Made by a program: the position numbers and the translations under genes | Shown: piece by piece, positions 1-8,385 of the stretch | Numbering within the stretch: the stretch's first letter is position 1 | How the letters are laid out: each line of letters begins with the position of its first letter | The notes under the pieces: generated by a model | Databases searched by the model: none | Told to the model about the DNA's origin: nothing | The model's input: only the letters and a program-made list of their open reading frames with translations | Origin: an uncultured Candidatus Saccharibacteria bacterium | GTDB taxonomy: Bacteria; Patescibacteriota; Saccharimonadia; Saccharimonadales; Saccharimonadaceae | Length of the DNA: 26,286 bases | Reading direction: 5' to 3' | Assembly (NCBI GenBank): GCA_938046115.1 | Contig: CALIXX010000008.1 | Span: forward strand, 1-26,286

Positions 1-1914
1 CAATATGGCTTGAAGGCGCATGTCCGAGCCAGTGACGCTCAGCTGGTGTATGGTTATGCCAAATATATGCGCGATGCCTTGCCGGGTGCGAGCTATATTG
101 GCTTTACGGGCACGCCGATTGAAACGGATGATAAGTCAACGCCAGCAGTATTTGGCGACTATATCGATATTTATGATGTCGAGCAGGCGGTGAAAGACGG
201 CGCAACAGTACCGATTTATTATGAGAGCCGGCTGATTGATCTGAATATGGACGAAGCTACACGGCAGTGGCTGGATAAGGAAGTTGATGATTTGCTGGAA
301 GGCGAGGAATTGAGCCGCCAGGACGCACTGAAGGCCGAGTATGCGCGAAAAGAAGCCATCGTCGGTAATAGCGAGCGGCTGAATACTATCGCGCTAGATA
401 TTATTGAACATTTTGAGGCTCGCCAAGGCGTCCTGAGTGGCAAAGGTATGATCGTGACGATGAGTCGCGGTATTGCGGCTGATTTGTATGAGAGAATCGT
501 GGCGTATCGGCCGGATTGGCATAGCGACGATGACGCAGGCGGCGTGATCAAGGTGATCATCACCGGTAGCGCCAGCGACCCTAACTATTTGCAGCCGCAC
601 ATTCGTAACAAACAACGGATAAAGGCGATCGAAAAGCGTATCAAAGATCCAAATGATCCGCTTGAACTCGTGATTGTGTGTGACATGTGGCTGACGGGAT
701 TTGATGTGCCAAATATGCACACCATGTATCTGGATAAACCGCTGAAGGGTCATAATTTGATGCAAGCGATTGCCAGGGTAAATCGAGTGTTTCCGGGTAA
801 AACTGGTGGCCTGGTGGTTGACTACTTGGGTGTAGCAGGGGCGCTGCGCGATGCTATTTCTGACTATACGCAAAGTGGTGGTCAAGGCGCACCGCAGCTT
901 GATATTGCTGAGGCGGTGGCGCAGATGCAGATGCGTTATGAGGTGGTGCGCGATTTATTCGGTACCTTTGATTATCGGCGATATTTTACTGCACCGACCA
1001 ACCAGCAGCTACAAATTATTTTGGATGCCGAGGAATATATTTTAGGGCTGGAGGATGGTGAGAAGCGATTGAAACAGCATGTTTTGGAGCTGAGTAAAGC
1101 CTTTGCGCTGGCTATGCCCAGGCCCGAGGCGCTGAAAATTCGCGAAGAAGTGGCGCTATTTCAGGCGGTAAAAGCTCGGCTGGAAAAAGTGTCAAGCTCA
1201 GTAGTGGTGACTGATGCCGAGTACCGAAGTGCGCTGAAACAAATTGTTGATAAAGCGATTGCACCAGTCGGTGTGGTCGATGTGTTTGAGGCAGCAGGGC
1301 TCAAAAAGCCGGAATTGTCGATTTTAAGTAATGAGTTCCTGGCCGAAATTCGTCATATGGAGCGCAAGAATTTGGCAGTGGAAGCCCTGCAAAAGCTGCT
1401 CGCTGATGAAATTAAGTTACGATTTTCGCGCAATTATGCCAAGGACACGAAGTTTTCTGACTTGCTCAATCAGGCCTTGACGCGATATAGAAATGGGACG
1501 ATTGAGGCAGCGCAGGTGATTGAGGAATTAATCAACATTGGACAGAAAATTCGCCAGACTGTTGAGAATGGTGCAGTTGATGGCCTCAGCGAGGACGAAA
1601 TTATCTTTTATGATGCGCTGGTTGAAAATGGCAGTGCTCGTGAAGTGCTGGGTGACGCGCAGCTGCGTGATATCGCAAAAGTATTGTTAGAGCAGGTGCG
1701 TCGTGATGCGACGATTGACTGGGCCGAGCGCAGGAATGTTCAGGCAAAACTGAAAGTTAACGTCAAAAAGACGCTGGCAAAATATGGTTACCCACCAGAT
1801 CAGCAGGCACTAGCAACCGATATGGTACTGGAGCAAGCCAAGCGCTATGGTAATGAATGGAGCCAGAAGCGCGTGACATATGAAGCTAGTGGCGGGGCGA
1901 GTTTGTTAGATTAA
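1..1914 (+). CDS. hsdR: Type I restriction enzyme R subunit, C-terminal part (5' truncated by window)
   Basis: The reading frame is open from base 1, so the gene begins upstream and only its last 637 codons are present. The product is the ATP-dependent translocase/endonuclease subunit of a type I restriction-modification complex, which loops DNA and cuts it at a distance from unmethylated sites. Visible here are SQYG-like sequence at the edge followed by FTGTPIE (helicase motif III region), VCDMWLTGFDVP (motif V) and QAIARVNR (motif VI). A long helical C-terminal domain typical of HsdR (DUF3387-like) follows. The N-terminal nuclease domain and Walker A motif lie outside the window, and hsdM/hsdS are not visible, presumably upstream. 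The frame is intact to its TAA, so there is no sign of decay. The TAA overlaps the next ATG by one base. Family assignment is very secure. Confidence 0.96.
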   Translation, partial: QYGLKAHVRASDAQLVYGYAKYMRDALPGASYIGFTGTPIETDDKSTPAVFGDYIDIYDVEQAVKDGATVPIYYESRLIDLNMDEATRQWLDKEVDDLLEGEELSRQDALKAEYARKEAIVGNSERLNTIALDIIEHFEARQGVLSGKGMIVTMSRGIAADLYERIVAYRPDWHSDDDAGGVIKVIITGSASDPNYLQPHIRNKQRIKAIEKRIKDPNDPLELVIVCDMWLTGFDVPNMHTMYLDKPLKGHNLMQAIARVNRVFPGKTGGLVVDYLGVAGALRDAISDYTQSGGQGAPQLDIAEAVAQMQMRYEVVRDLFGTFDYRRYFTAPTNQQLQIILDAEEYILGLEDGEKRLKQHVLELSKAFALAMPRPEALKIREEVALFQAVKARLEKVSSSVVVTDAEYRSALKQIVDKAIAPVGVVDVFEAAGLKKPELSILSNEFLAEIRHMERKNLAVEALQKLLADEIKLRFSRNYAKDTKFSDLLNQALTRYRNGTIEAAQVIEELINIGQKIRQTVENGAVDGLSEDEIIFYDALVENGSAREVLGDAQLRDIAKVLLEQVRRDATIDWAERRNVQAKLKVNVKKTLAKYGYPPDQQALATDMVLEQAKRYGNEWSQKRVTYEASGGASLLD

Positions 1915-2159
1915 TGCGAAGCTCCATGAAAATCCCCGCTCGCCTCAAACCCAACTCCCGCCACCGCGAAGAAGTCGTGGTGGGTAGCGACGGCGTGTAT
2001 ATCATCTACACTAAAGCACCAGCGATCGAAGGCCGGGCGAATGCGGCGGCTATTAAGCTGCTAGCTAAGCATTTTGGTGTGAGCAAAAGCCAGATTCGAC
2101 TGCTGCACGGGGCGACATCGAAGCACAAGGTGTTTAATATCGATAGCGCAGTTCAATAA
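1914..2159 (+). CDS. yggU: DUF167 / YggU family protein (UPF0235)
   Basis: A small 81-residue protein with the hallmark APAIEGRANAAAIKLLAKHF segment (about residues 35-54) followed by GATSKHKVF, which defines the UPF0235/YggU family. The family is widespread and structurally known, but its biochemical role is not established. The start ATG overlaps the hsdR stop (TAATG), suggesting translational coupling. A second in-frame ATG at 1926 (MKIPARLKPNS) also fits the family N-terminus and could be the real start. No strong ribosome binding site is visible for either. The gene is probably co-transcribed with hsdR by proximity only; YggU is not a known restriction component. Confidence 0.88.
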   Translation: MRSSMKIPARLKPNSRHREEVVVGSDGVYIIYTKAPAIEGRANAAAIKLLAKHFGVSKSQIRLLHGATSKHKVFNIDSAVQ

Positions 2160-2483
2160 AATACATGTCTGATTGGGCACAGAGTACCCAACAAAAAATG
2201 ACAATATAGCTTTTGTAAACAGTACATCGCCAAGAATTCTAGTGCGCATAATGTATACAAGAAAAGTGAGACGTTATAAAACGCTGGTACGTGAGTTGCC
2301 GAATAGCTGCTTCTTTCTTCTGTAACCTTGTCTTACCTCACTGGATAAAGCGATGATAACACCATAATTAATCCGGTAGGTTTTCATTACGGTGCATTAA
2401 TCTGCTTTTGCAATGCCGACGTGTATAAGCATAGGAAAGAAGGGCAAGACACTCAAAAAATCTTAATATTCAGGTGTATATTC
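2160..2483. other. 324-base intergenic region between convergent genes
   Basis: This region lies between the ends of the YggU gene and the polysaccharide deacetylase gene and is more AT-rich than its surroundings. It has an imperfect hairpin (TTGGG at 2173-2177 with CCCAA at 2187-2191), without a following T-run in either direction. On the minus strand, just after the deacetylase stop, a weak AT-only stem is followed by a T6 run. A 24-codon ORF starts at 2251 (MYTRKVRRYKTLV...) but has no convincing promoter or ribosome binding site. I see no tRNA, repeat array or recognisable gene remnant. It may hold terminators or an unrecognised small RNA. Confidence 0.5.
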
Positions 2484-3998
2484 CTACGGATAATTTACAC
2501 CGGGCGCAGTCTTGCCCAGTAGCGCCTGCACGGTGACGAAGCGATAGCCTTGCTGTTTGAGTGTGCTGAGGATGCAGGGTACAGCATTCACAGAGGTGGG
2601 GTGAATGTCGTGCATGAGGATGATGGCACCTGGCCGCGCACCAGCAACAGCACGGTTGCAGACGATGGTGCTATTGCGATCGGCCCAGTCGCGTGTATCG
2701 ACTGACCACAAGATGGAGGCCATACCGCGCTGGCGCAGTTGCTCGAGGACGACACTATTCACCGCGCCATATGGTGGGCGCATGATAGTTGGTGCAACAC
2801 CTGTTGCTTGGGTGATGGCGCTGTTGGTTCGGTCGATCTCGCTGCCGATTGCTTCTGCGCTATACTGCGGCAGAACCGGATGGCTCCACGAGTGATTGCC
2901 CAGCTGGTGACCACTGGTGTGGATGCGGCGCACGACGTCAGCACGGGCCGCAACTTTGCCGCCGATCATGAAGAATGTGCCTTTTGCACCATATTGGTCT
3001 AGGGTATCAAGCAGCTCGTTGGTGTATGGCCCAGGCCCATCGTCGAAGGTGAGGGCAATGCAGGCTTGGGCGCAAGATCCAGAAGGTGCTGGTGCGGCTG
3101 GCGCAGGGGTAACAATTGGTTTTGGTTGCGGCTTTGGCAGGGCAGGGATGGTCGCAATCTGCCGCGCCTGGGTAGTTTGCAATGCAGCGAGGATACTCGT
3201 GAAGGGGAGAGAGATCGTCATCGTGCCATAAGATGATGGCACGAGCGCAGCTTGGCTAAAAGGCCAGGCAAGCGCATTGTCATTGGTGATAATAAAGTTG
3301 GTGAGTGCGTCCTCTGTGACCATTTCGCCAAGATCGACGGCTGGCTGCTGGCGCTCGGCAATCGTGGCAGCAACAGAGCGCTGCGCCGCGTCAATGATGG
3401 TGCGGAGATATGCGGTATTGCCACCAACGAGATCGCGCAGGGTGATAGCCGCGCCCGTCTGCTTGTTGAATGTCCAAAATCGGGTGAAGCTGGCGGGGTG
3501 AGCACCGTGAGTGTCTTGGTTAGCCTGGATAATAACGGACAGGGCAGTATTGGTATTGTGGGTAATTTGGTAGCTAATTGCCTCGGTCATTGGCCGGTGG
3601 AAGGTGCGGCCGGCTGCGACGCTTTGGCGAAACTCGTGGTCGAGCTGGTCGATGGCACTGGCGACGGTGGTGTCGATCGTGCGGTTGCCTGTCAGTGGAT
3701 ATTCGAGTGAAGCTTTTTCTTTAGTAGAGGTGCGGCTGACCAGCTTCGAGCGAATGCCTTGGTAGTGCGAATCGACGAAGGAGTATTTCTCGTCTGTTTT
3801 GTCGGTTGTGCGTGCGGCTGGTGGGGAAGGCTGCAGTGCAGCAGGGCGCACCACATGGACGATAATAAGGGTAACAACGAGGCCACATAATGCACAGGCA
3901 AGTAGCGCAAGCAAGATAACCATGCGCCGCCGCGCTTGCGTGCAGCGCTGTTGGTGTCGCTGCAAACGCGATGCTGGTGAGGGAGATTGACGCTCCAT
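2484..3998 (-). CDS. Membrane-anchored polysaccharide deacetylase (NodB/CE4) with PdaC/RsiV-like domain
   Basis: A 504-residue enzyme predicted to remove N-acetyl groups from peptidoglycan or another cell-surface glycan. A basic N-terminus and one membrane helix (about residues 27-50) anchor it with the rest outside. Residues about 95-280 resemble the DUF3298/PdaC-type domain. A Pro/Ala linker (about 286-306) leads to the catalytic NodB domain with all five motifs: TFDDGP (metal and base Asp 319/320), NHSWSHP (His 369 and 373), RPPYG (Arg 407), DTRDW, and LMHDIH (His 463). Metal-dependent CE4 activity is therefore expected. The start is supported by an extended -10 six bases upstream. It is transcribed alone, divergent from the type IV-like ATPase unit. 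The true glycan substrate is not deducible: it could act on the cell's own wall or on that of a host. Confidence 0.93.
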   Translation of the reverse strand: MERQSPSPASRLQRHQQRCTQARRRMVILLALLACALCGLVVTLIIVHVVRPAALQPSPPAARTTDKTDEKYSFVDSHYQGIRSKLVSRTSTKEKASLEYPLTGNRTIDTTVASAIDQLDHEFRQSVAAGRTFHRPMTEAISYQITHNTNTALSVIIQANQDTHGAHPASFTRFWTFNKQTGAAITLRDLVGGNTAYLRTIIDAAQRSVAATIAERQQPAVDLGEMVTEDALTNFIITNDNALAWPFSQAALVPSSYGTMTISLPFTSILAALQTTQARQIATIPALPKPQPKPIVTPAPAAPAPSGSCAQACIALTFDDGPGPYTNELLDTLDQYGAKGTFFMIGGKVAARADVVRRIHTSGHQLGNHSWSHPVLPQYSAEAIGSEIDRTNSAITQATGVAPTIMRPPYGAVNSVVLEQLRQRGMASILWSVDTRDWADRNSTIVCNRAVAGARPGAIILMHDIHPTSVNAVPCILSTLKQQGYRFVTVQALLGKTAPGVNYP

Positions 3999-4004
3999 AC
4001 CGCT

Positions 4005-4013
4005 AGTATAGCA
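4005..4013 (-). promoter_or_regulatory. Extended -10 promoter of the polysaccharide deacetylase (leaderless)
   Basis: On the minus strand TGCTATACT forms an extended -10 element whose hexamer ends 6 bases before the ATG, so transcription would begin at or next to the start codon. No good -35 is visible, as is usual with extended -10 promoters. Confidence 0.6.
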
Positions 4014-4061
4014 AAATAATGAGCATAAGCGCCATAGATATGATGATTATGCTCACACCTA

Positions 4062-4088
4062 TTGCACCAGCGCAGCCTATGGTATAAT
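4062..4088 (+). promoter_or_regulatory. Promoter of the type IV-like ATPase unit
   Basis: TGGTATAAT (extended -10, hexamer 4083-4088) with a possible -35 TTGCAC at 4062-4067 at a short 15-base spacing. The hexamer ends 11 bases before the ATG at 4100, leaving a leader of only about 5 bases and no room for a Shine-Dalgarno sequence. Confidence 0.6.
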
Positions 4089-4099
4089 TTAGGCAGAAT

Positions 4100-4531
4100 A
4101 TGGGACCACAACAGCCGCGATTCAATAGTTTTCCTGAGCAGCCTCGGGCAAACAACCAGAATATCTACCGTTCGCCAGCGCCTCAGGCGCACGAGCGGCT
4201 TCCTGCGCTGATGCCCGAGCGTCGGAGTGAGCAGCAGTCCGTTGACACGCATGAAATGATGCCGATGGTCCCGCAGCAGAGCCTCACGCTGCCAGCTCTT
4301 CCTACTACAGTTATTGCTGCGCCACAGCCCGACCCAGATACGACTGTCACAGCCGCTCCTGCAACTGCTGCAGACGAAGATCTGATTGAGAAAGACTGGG
4401 TTATCAAGCTCAAGCAGATCATTAAGGACACTCAAGACGACCCCTATCAGCGCGAGCAGCAGGTCAGTGCTCTGCAGCGCGACTATATCTACAAACGCTA
4501 TGGGCGCAAAATTGGCGCAACGGAGAACTAG
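4100..4531 (+). CDS. Small conserved protein encoded with the type IV-like ATPase
   Basis: A 143-residue protein with a Gln/Pro-rich, probably disordered N-terminal two thirds and a charged helical C-terminal segment (about residues 92-140, EDLIEKDWVIKLKQII ... RDYIYKRYGRKIG). From memory, proteins ending in a similar segment precede VirD4/TraG-like ATPases in Saccharibacteria and other Patescibacteria, but I cannot run a search. No membrane helix or signal peptide is seen. The stop codon directly abuts the ATG of the ATPase gene, and GGAG inside its 3' end serves as that gene's ribosome binding site, so the two are translationally linked. It is probably an accessory or assembly partner of the ATPase; the function is inferred from context only. 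Confidence 0.78.
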   Translation: MGPQQPRFNSFPEQPRANNQNIYRSPAPQAHERLPALMPERRSEQQSVDTHEMMPMVPQQSLTLPALPTTVIAAPQPDPDTTVTAAPATAADEDLIEKDWVIKLKQIIKDTQDDPYQREQQVSALQRDYIYKRYGRKIGATEN

Positions 4532-7500
4532 ATGAATACCGTCACCACATTCATTATTGTTTTTGGCTCGGCTGGCCTTATTCTGATCATCTTGTTTGTT
4601 GCCTTCATTGTCTACCGCAATAGCATGCGCGAGGCCAAGAACTACGAGCGAGGCCTCAAGATGGTGCCGATCCTCATCCATTTGCCGCCCGCTAGTGACG
4701 ATATTGACGGTGGTGGGCGCGACAAGCGTGACCTCACAGAAGAGGTGCTATCGCAGGCCCAAGTGATGTATAACATCATTGCGAGTACTAGCACTAAGGG
4801 CTTTATGAGTCGGATTTATGGGCAGCGCCATGTGTCGTTTGAGATTGTAGCACGTGAGGGGCTGGTGTATTACTATGCAGTGGTGCCAACAGTACTGACG
4901 GACACAGTGCGCCAGGCAATTGCTGCAGCTTACCCATCGGCGCGGCTAGAGGAGGTGTCGGAGCACTCGGTGTTTAGTAAGGTGGGCAAGGCGAGTGGGA
5001 CGATTGGTGGTGAGTTTACTCTGCGCAAAGAATTTATTTACCCGATTTCTACCTATATGGAATCTAAGCGCGATGCGTCGCGGGCGCTGCTCAATGCAGT
5101 GTCTTCGGCTGGGCGCGAGGATGGGGTGGGAATCCAATTTTTGATCCGCCCAGCGTATGAGAAATGGACAAAGCGCTCTATCTCAGCTGCCGAGCAGATC
5201 GTCAAGAACAAGGGTGAGAAAAAGAGTAGTGGCGGCAGTAGCCTCTCGGCGCGTGATGTTATGCAGGCACTATGGAAGCCGCCCGAGGCAAGTGACAAGA
5301 AGGAATTCCAAGCCGAAAAGCCGCTCAGTGCGGTGGAGCAGGCTAAGGTTGATGCTATCCAAGAAAAGATTCGCTACCCTGGCTATGAGGTAATGATCCG
5401 CGTGGTGGTGTCGTCCAACACGGCGGCGCGCTCACAGGTGCTGCTCAAGAATATTGTGGCGGCGTTTGCACTGTTTGATTCGCCGAGCTTTAATGGCTTT
5501 AAGTTTAACCTTACTAAGAATGTCGATGAGCTGGCGACAGCCTTTATCTTCCGATTCTTCCCGCAGGCAAATAGCCGCGATATTCTCAACTCAGTCGAGC
5601 TTGCAACTCTCTTCCATTTGCCAGATCAAAATAGCATTCCTACCTCGCAAGTCAAGCGCCAGATGAGCAAGCAAGTCGATGGCCCAACAGAGGTGATGGA
5701 GACGGGGCTGTTGCTCGGCTACAATGAGTTCCGCGGCGTGCGCAAGCCGATTCGCCTGGCAGATAAAGACCGTCGGCGTCACATCCATATCATTGGTCAG
5801 ACGGGTGTAGGTAAGTCGGTCTTGCAAGAGAACTTGGCCTACCAGGATATGCTGGCGGGGCGGGGTTTTGCCTTGGTTGATCCACACGGTGACTTAGCTG
5901 AGGCGCTGCTTGCCAAGGTACCGCGTGATCGGGTAGAGGATATTGTCTACTTCGACCCAGGTGATATGAGCAACCCGATTGGTCTTAATATGTTTGAATT
6001 CGATCACCCCGACCAAAAGGACTTCTTGGTGCAGGAGGCGATTAACATGCTGTATGGCTTGTACGACCCAGGCCACACCGGTATCGTTGGGCCACGCCTC
6101 GAGCACATCTTCCGTAACTGTGCGTTGCTGCTGATGGCTGATCCTGCAGGCGGGACGTTCGTTGACGTACCAAAGCTGCTGGTGGATGAGCAATTCCGCA
6201 ATGCTAAGCTCAAGTACGTGACGGACCGGCAGGTGCTCGACTTTTGGACGAAAGAGTTCCCAGCCTCGCAGCGCTCTAACGAAGCTGGTGACTTGATTAG
6301 CTGGGTGATCTCTAAGTTTGGTCCATTTATTAGCAACGATGCGATGCGTAATATTATTGGTCAAACCAAGAGTGGCTTCAACTTCCCCGAGATTATGAAT
6401 AACAACAAGATTTTGCTTGTTAACCTCTCCAAAGGTAAGATGGGTGATCTCAACTCGAAGTTGCTTGGTATTATCTTTGTCATGAAGTTCCAGGCGGCGG
6501 CGATGGCTCGGGCTAATATCCCCGAGCACGAGCGCAAGGACTTTACACTCTACGTTGACGAGTTCCAGAACTTTGCCACCGATAGCTTCGAGACGATCCT
6601 CAGTGAGGCGCGTAAGTATCGCTTGAGTTTGGTCTTGGCTAACCAGTTTATGACGCAGCTCAAGGAAGAACTGCGCGAGGCGATCCTTGGTAACGTTGGC
6701 ACAACCATTACCGGCCGAATTGGTACGACTGATGCAGAGATCATGGTCAAGCGCTACACGCCTGTCTTTACTGCTGAGGACTTGACCAAGCTACCAAACT
6801 TCGAGTCGGTCTGTGTGGCGCAGATTAATGGCACGCCGTCAGCTCCATTTAGTATGGCGTGGATTCCGCCAATGGGCGAGCCAAACCAGCAATTGAGCGG
6901 TGCTCTCAAGAAACTCTCGGCCGCGAAGTACGGCCGGCCGCGCGACCAAGTTGAGCGCGATATAGCTGCCCGCATTAGTGTGCAGCAGCCCAGCCAGCCA
7001 GCAGCCGGAGCAGGGCGCCCAGGGGGTGCAGCTGGAGCTGGCGGTGGGTCATCCTTCCTCGATGAATGGCTTGCCAAGCGTAAACAGATGAATGCAAAGA
7101 AACCGCAATCGGCGGCAGCACCATCAAGCGCACAAACATCTCGGCCCGGTAACCCAGCTGCTCAACCAGCTCGGCCACAAACCGTGCCAGCTTCCTCAGC
7201 TCAGCCATTGCGTGCTCAGCCAGCCGTGCCATCGGCTTCTTCGCTCTCCCAAGCACCACGGCCACAGCCAGCTGGTACTCCTCGTACTATGCCAAACCCA
7301 GGCGCGTCATCTCCATCGTCGGCTGCTCAGCCTACTCCACCACCATCGCCAGCGGTGCAGGATGCGCTTGATAGAGCACGCCATGCTGCGCGGCCCAATA
7401 TCCTTGGTGGCCAGCAGACCGAGGCGCGTGCTCAGTCTGCTCCACCGGTCGCACCATCGCCCGCCCCCGAGCCAGCTATGCCATCACCAGAAGAGCTAGA

Positions 7501-7588
7501 ACGCGAAGCCTTGCGCCGCCAAGGTACTCTCAACACTCATGGTGACCTGAGTGGTGAGCCACAGGAAGTATCGATTAAGCTGCATTGA
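4532..7588 (+). CDS. Type IV secretion-like TraG/VirD4/HerA-type membrane ATPase
   Basis: A 1018-residue protein with an N-terminal membrane helix (about residues 5-27), a conserved N-terminal domain (to about 400) and a RecA-like motor. Walker A is GQTGVGKS at residues 422-429. A VDPHGDLAEALL motif follows, and Walker B is LYVDEFQNFA (Asp 676, Glu 677). The motor resembles coupling proteins that pump DNA or protein through type IV secretion machines, and related ATPases recur in Patescibacteria. From about residue 816 to 990 the tail is Pro/Ala/Gln-rich low complexity, ending in a short charged segment. GGAG six bases upstream is the ribosome binding site. No VirB6/VirB8/VirB10-like or relaxase gene is in the window, so whether it forms a complete translocation channel is unknown. 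Motor assignment is secure; the substrate is not. Confidence 0.9.
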   Translation: MNTVTTFIIVFGSAGLILIILFVAFIVYRNSMREAKNYERGLKMVPILIHLPPASDDIDGGGRDKRDLTEEVLSQAQVMYNIIASTSTKGFMSRIYGQRHVSFEIVAREGLVYYYAVVPTVLTDTVRQAIAAAYPSARLEEVSEHSVFSKVGKASGTIGGEFTLRKEFIYPISTYMESKRDASRALLNAVSSAGREDGVGIQFLIRPAYEKWTKRSISAAEQIVKNKGEKKSSGGSSLSARDVMQALWKPPEASDKKEFQAEKPLSAVEQAKVDAIQEKIRYPGYEVMIRVVVSSNTAARSQVLLKNIVAAFALFDSPSFNGFKFNLTKNVDELATAFIFRFFPQANSRDILNSVELATLFHLPDQNSIPTSQVKRQMSKQVDGPTEVMETGLLLGYNEFRGVRKPIRLADKDRRRHIHIIGQTGVGKSVLQENLAYQDMLAGRGFALVDPHGDLAEALLAKVPRDRVEDIVYFDPGDMSNPIGLNMFEFDHPDQKDFLVQEAINMLYGLYDPGHTGIVGPRLEHIFRNCALLLMADPAGGTFVDVPKLLVDEQFRNAKLKYVTDRQVLDFWTKEFPASQRSNEAGDLISWVISKFGPFISNDAMRNIIGQTKSGFNFPEIMNNNKILLVNLSKGKMGDLNSKLLGIIFVMKFQAAAMARANIPEHERKDFTLYVDEFQNFATDSFETILSEARKYRLSLVLANQFMTQLKEELREAILGNVGTTITGRIGTTDAEIMVKRYTPVFTAEDLTKLPNFESVCVAQINGTPSAPFSMAWIPPMGEPNQQLSGALKKLSAAKYGRPRDQVERDIAARISVQQPSQPAAGAGRPGGAAGAGGGSSFLDEWLAKRKQMNAKKPQSAAAPSSAQTSRPGNPAAQPARPQTVPASSAQPLRAQPAVPSASSLSQAPRPQPAGTPRTMPNPGASSPSSAAQPTPPPSPAVQDALDRARHAARPNILGGQQTEARAQSAPPVAPSPAPEPAMPSPEELEREALRRQGTLNTHGDLSGEPQEVSIKLH

Positions 7589-7637
7589 TAAACGCTTAAT
7601 ACAGGTGATAGAGAACACAAGCGGCAAGCATAATATT

Positions 7638-7666
7638 TTGACGTTCGTTATTGTGTGTATTATACT
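7638..7666 (+). promoter_or_regulatory. Sigma70-type promoter of the 159-residue orphan (leaderless)
   Basis: TTGACG (7638-7643), 17-base spacer, TATACT (7661-7666). The hexamer ends 6 bases before the ATG at 7673, placing the transcription start on the start codon. This argues against the upstream GTG at 7655, which would lie inside the spacer. Confidence 0.72.
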
Positions 7667-7672
7667 CAGTCT

Positions 7673-8152
7673 ATGAAAACCCACTACACCTTACTGGAAC
7701 TAAGCCAAGGTTGGCGGTATGTCGGCGACGATTGGGAACTGGATTCTGATAACATAACGTGCCGAAACAAACTCACGTCTGCGACGACAACATTCGGTGC
7801 TGACGACACATGCCCCTGGTGTATTGAACTTGGAGTTGGGTTCACTCTACAAAAATATGTCGAAATTGGTGATCCGTATCTTATAGAAGGCAGTCGTTAC
7901 GTCCTTACTGTCTGCTCGCCGTCTTTCGTTGATGATCCACGTGGCAGGTGGTACTTTGAAGACGATAATGAGGCAAAGCCCCTGATTATGAATACGCTTG
8001 ACTATGATGTCGTCTTTGAGTTTGTTCAAACGAAATTAAAAGAGTATGTTTTTACGCCAACACCTGACCGTCCGTATGGAGATGATATAGAATTTCACAA
8101 TGTCACGAAGCACTGGCTCTTTGATGTAGATTGGGAGGATTATTATCGATAG
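7673..8152 (+). CDS. Acidic hypothetical protein with CPWC motif
   Basis: I do not recognise this 159-residue protein. It is strongly acidic and rich in Tyr and Trp, without a signal peptide or membrane helix, so it is probably cytoplasmic. One CPWC motif lies at about residues 47-50, with single Cys residues near 30 and 80; these could bind a metal or be redox-active, but there is no thioredoxin-like context. The start is fixed by an excellent promoter immediately upstream. The gene stands alone and is more AT-rich, with a different codon flavour from the ATPase before it, as expected for an accessory or recently acquired gene. An immunity-type small acidic protein is one possibility, but there is no direct support. 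Confidence 0.68.
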   Translation: MKTHYTLLELSQGWRYVGDDWELDSDNITCRNKLTSATTTFGADDTCPWCIELGVGFTLQKYVEIGDPYLIEGSRYVLTVCSPSFVDDPRGRWYFEDDNEAKPLIMNTLDYDVVFEFVQTKLKEYVFTPTPDRPYGDDIEFHNVTKHWLFDVDWEDYYR

Positions 8153-8288
8153 TTCTTTTGTCAAAGATACTCCTTAGATATTTGAGCTATTCGTTAGCGA
8201 CTCTGACAGTGATATCGTTCGCTCATGACAGACGTAACAACCGTCGTTCAAGTACTTCTCTCCAGCCCGAGCGACCTCCCTTAGAATA

Positions 8289-8317
8289 TTGACATTTGAT
8301 CAATAGAGCACTATTTT
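8289..8317 (+). promoter_or_regulatory. Possible promoter reading antisense into the coiled-coil membrane protein gene
   Basis: TTGACA (8289-8294), 17-base spacer, TATTTT (8312-8317). The -35 is perfect and the -10 matches 4 of 6. It points rightwards into 8386-9012, which is coded on the opposite strand. A 68-codon frame starting at ATG 8320 follows but looks like an antisense shadow. The 233-base gap around this site (8153-8385) has no other feature I can support. Confidence 0.3.
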
Positions 8318-8385
8318 ACATGAGAAGTGTAAGCTATAGGTATTTGAATCATGTTGTTGAGCGAGCAGTGATTTGCAGAGGCAAG

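Noticed and set aside
394..885. 163-codon minus-strand frame inside hsdR
   Set aside because: It lies antisense to helicase motifs V and VI of hsdR; composition is not protein-like.
2173..2191. Hairpin TTGGG...CCCAA as a terminator
   Set aside because: The stem is only 5 base pairs with a mismatch beyond, and no T-run follows on either strand.
3692..4681. 329-codon minus-strand open frame
   Set aside because: It is antisense to the start of the type IV-like ATPase unit and to the deacetylase promoter, has a His/Leu/Cys-rich random composition and no ribosome binding site.
5894..6529. 211-codon minus-strand frame inside the ATPase
   Set aside because: It is antisense to the conserved motor domain; a shadow frame with no start signals.
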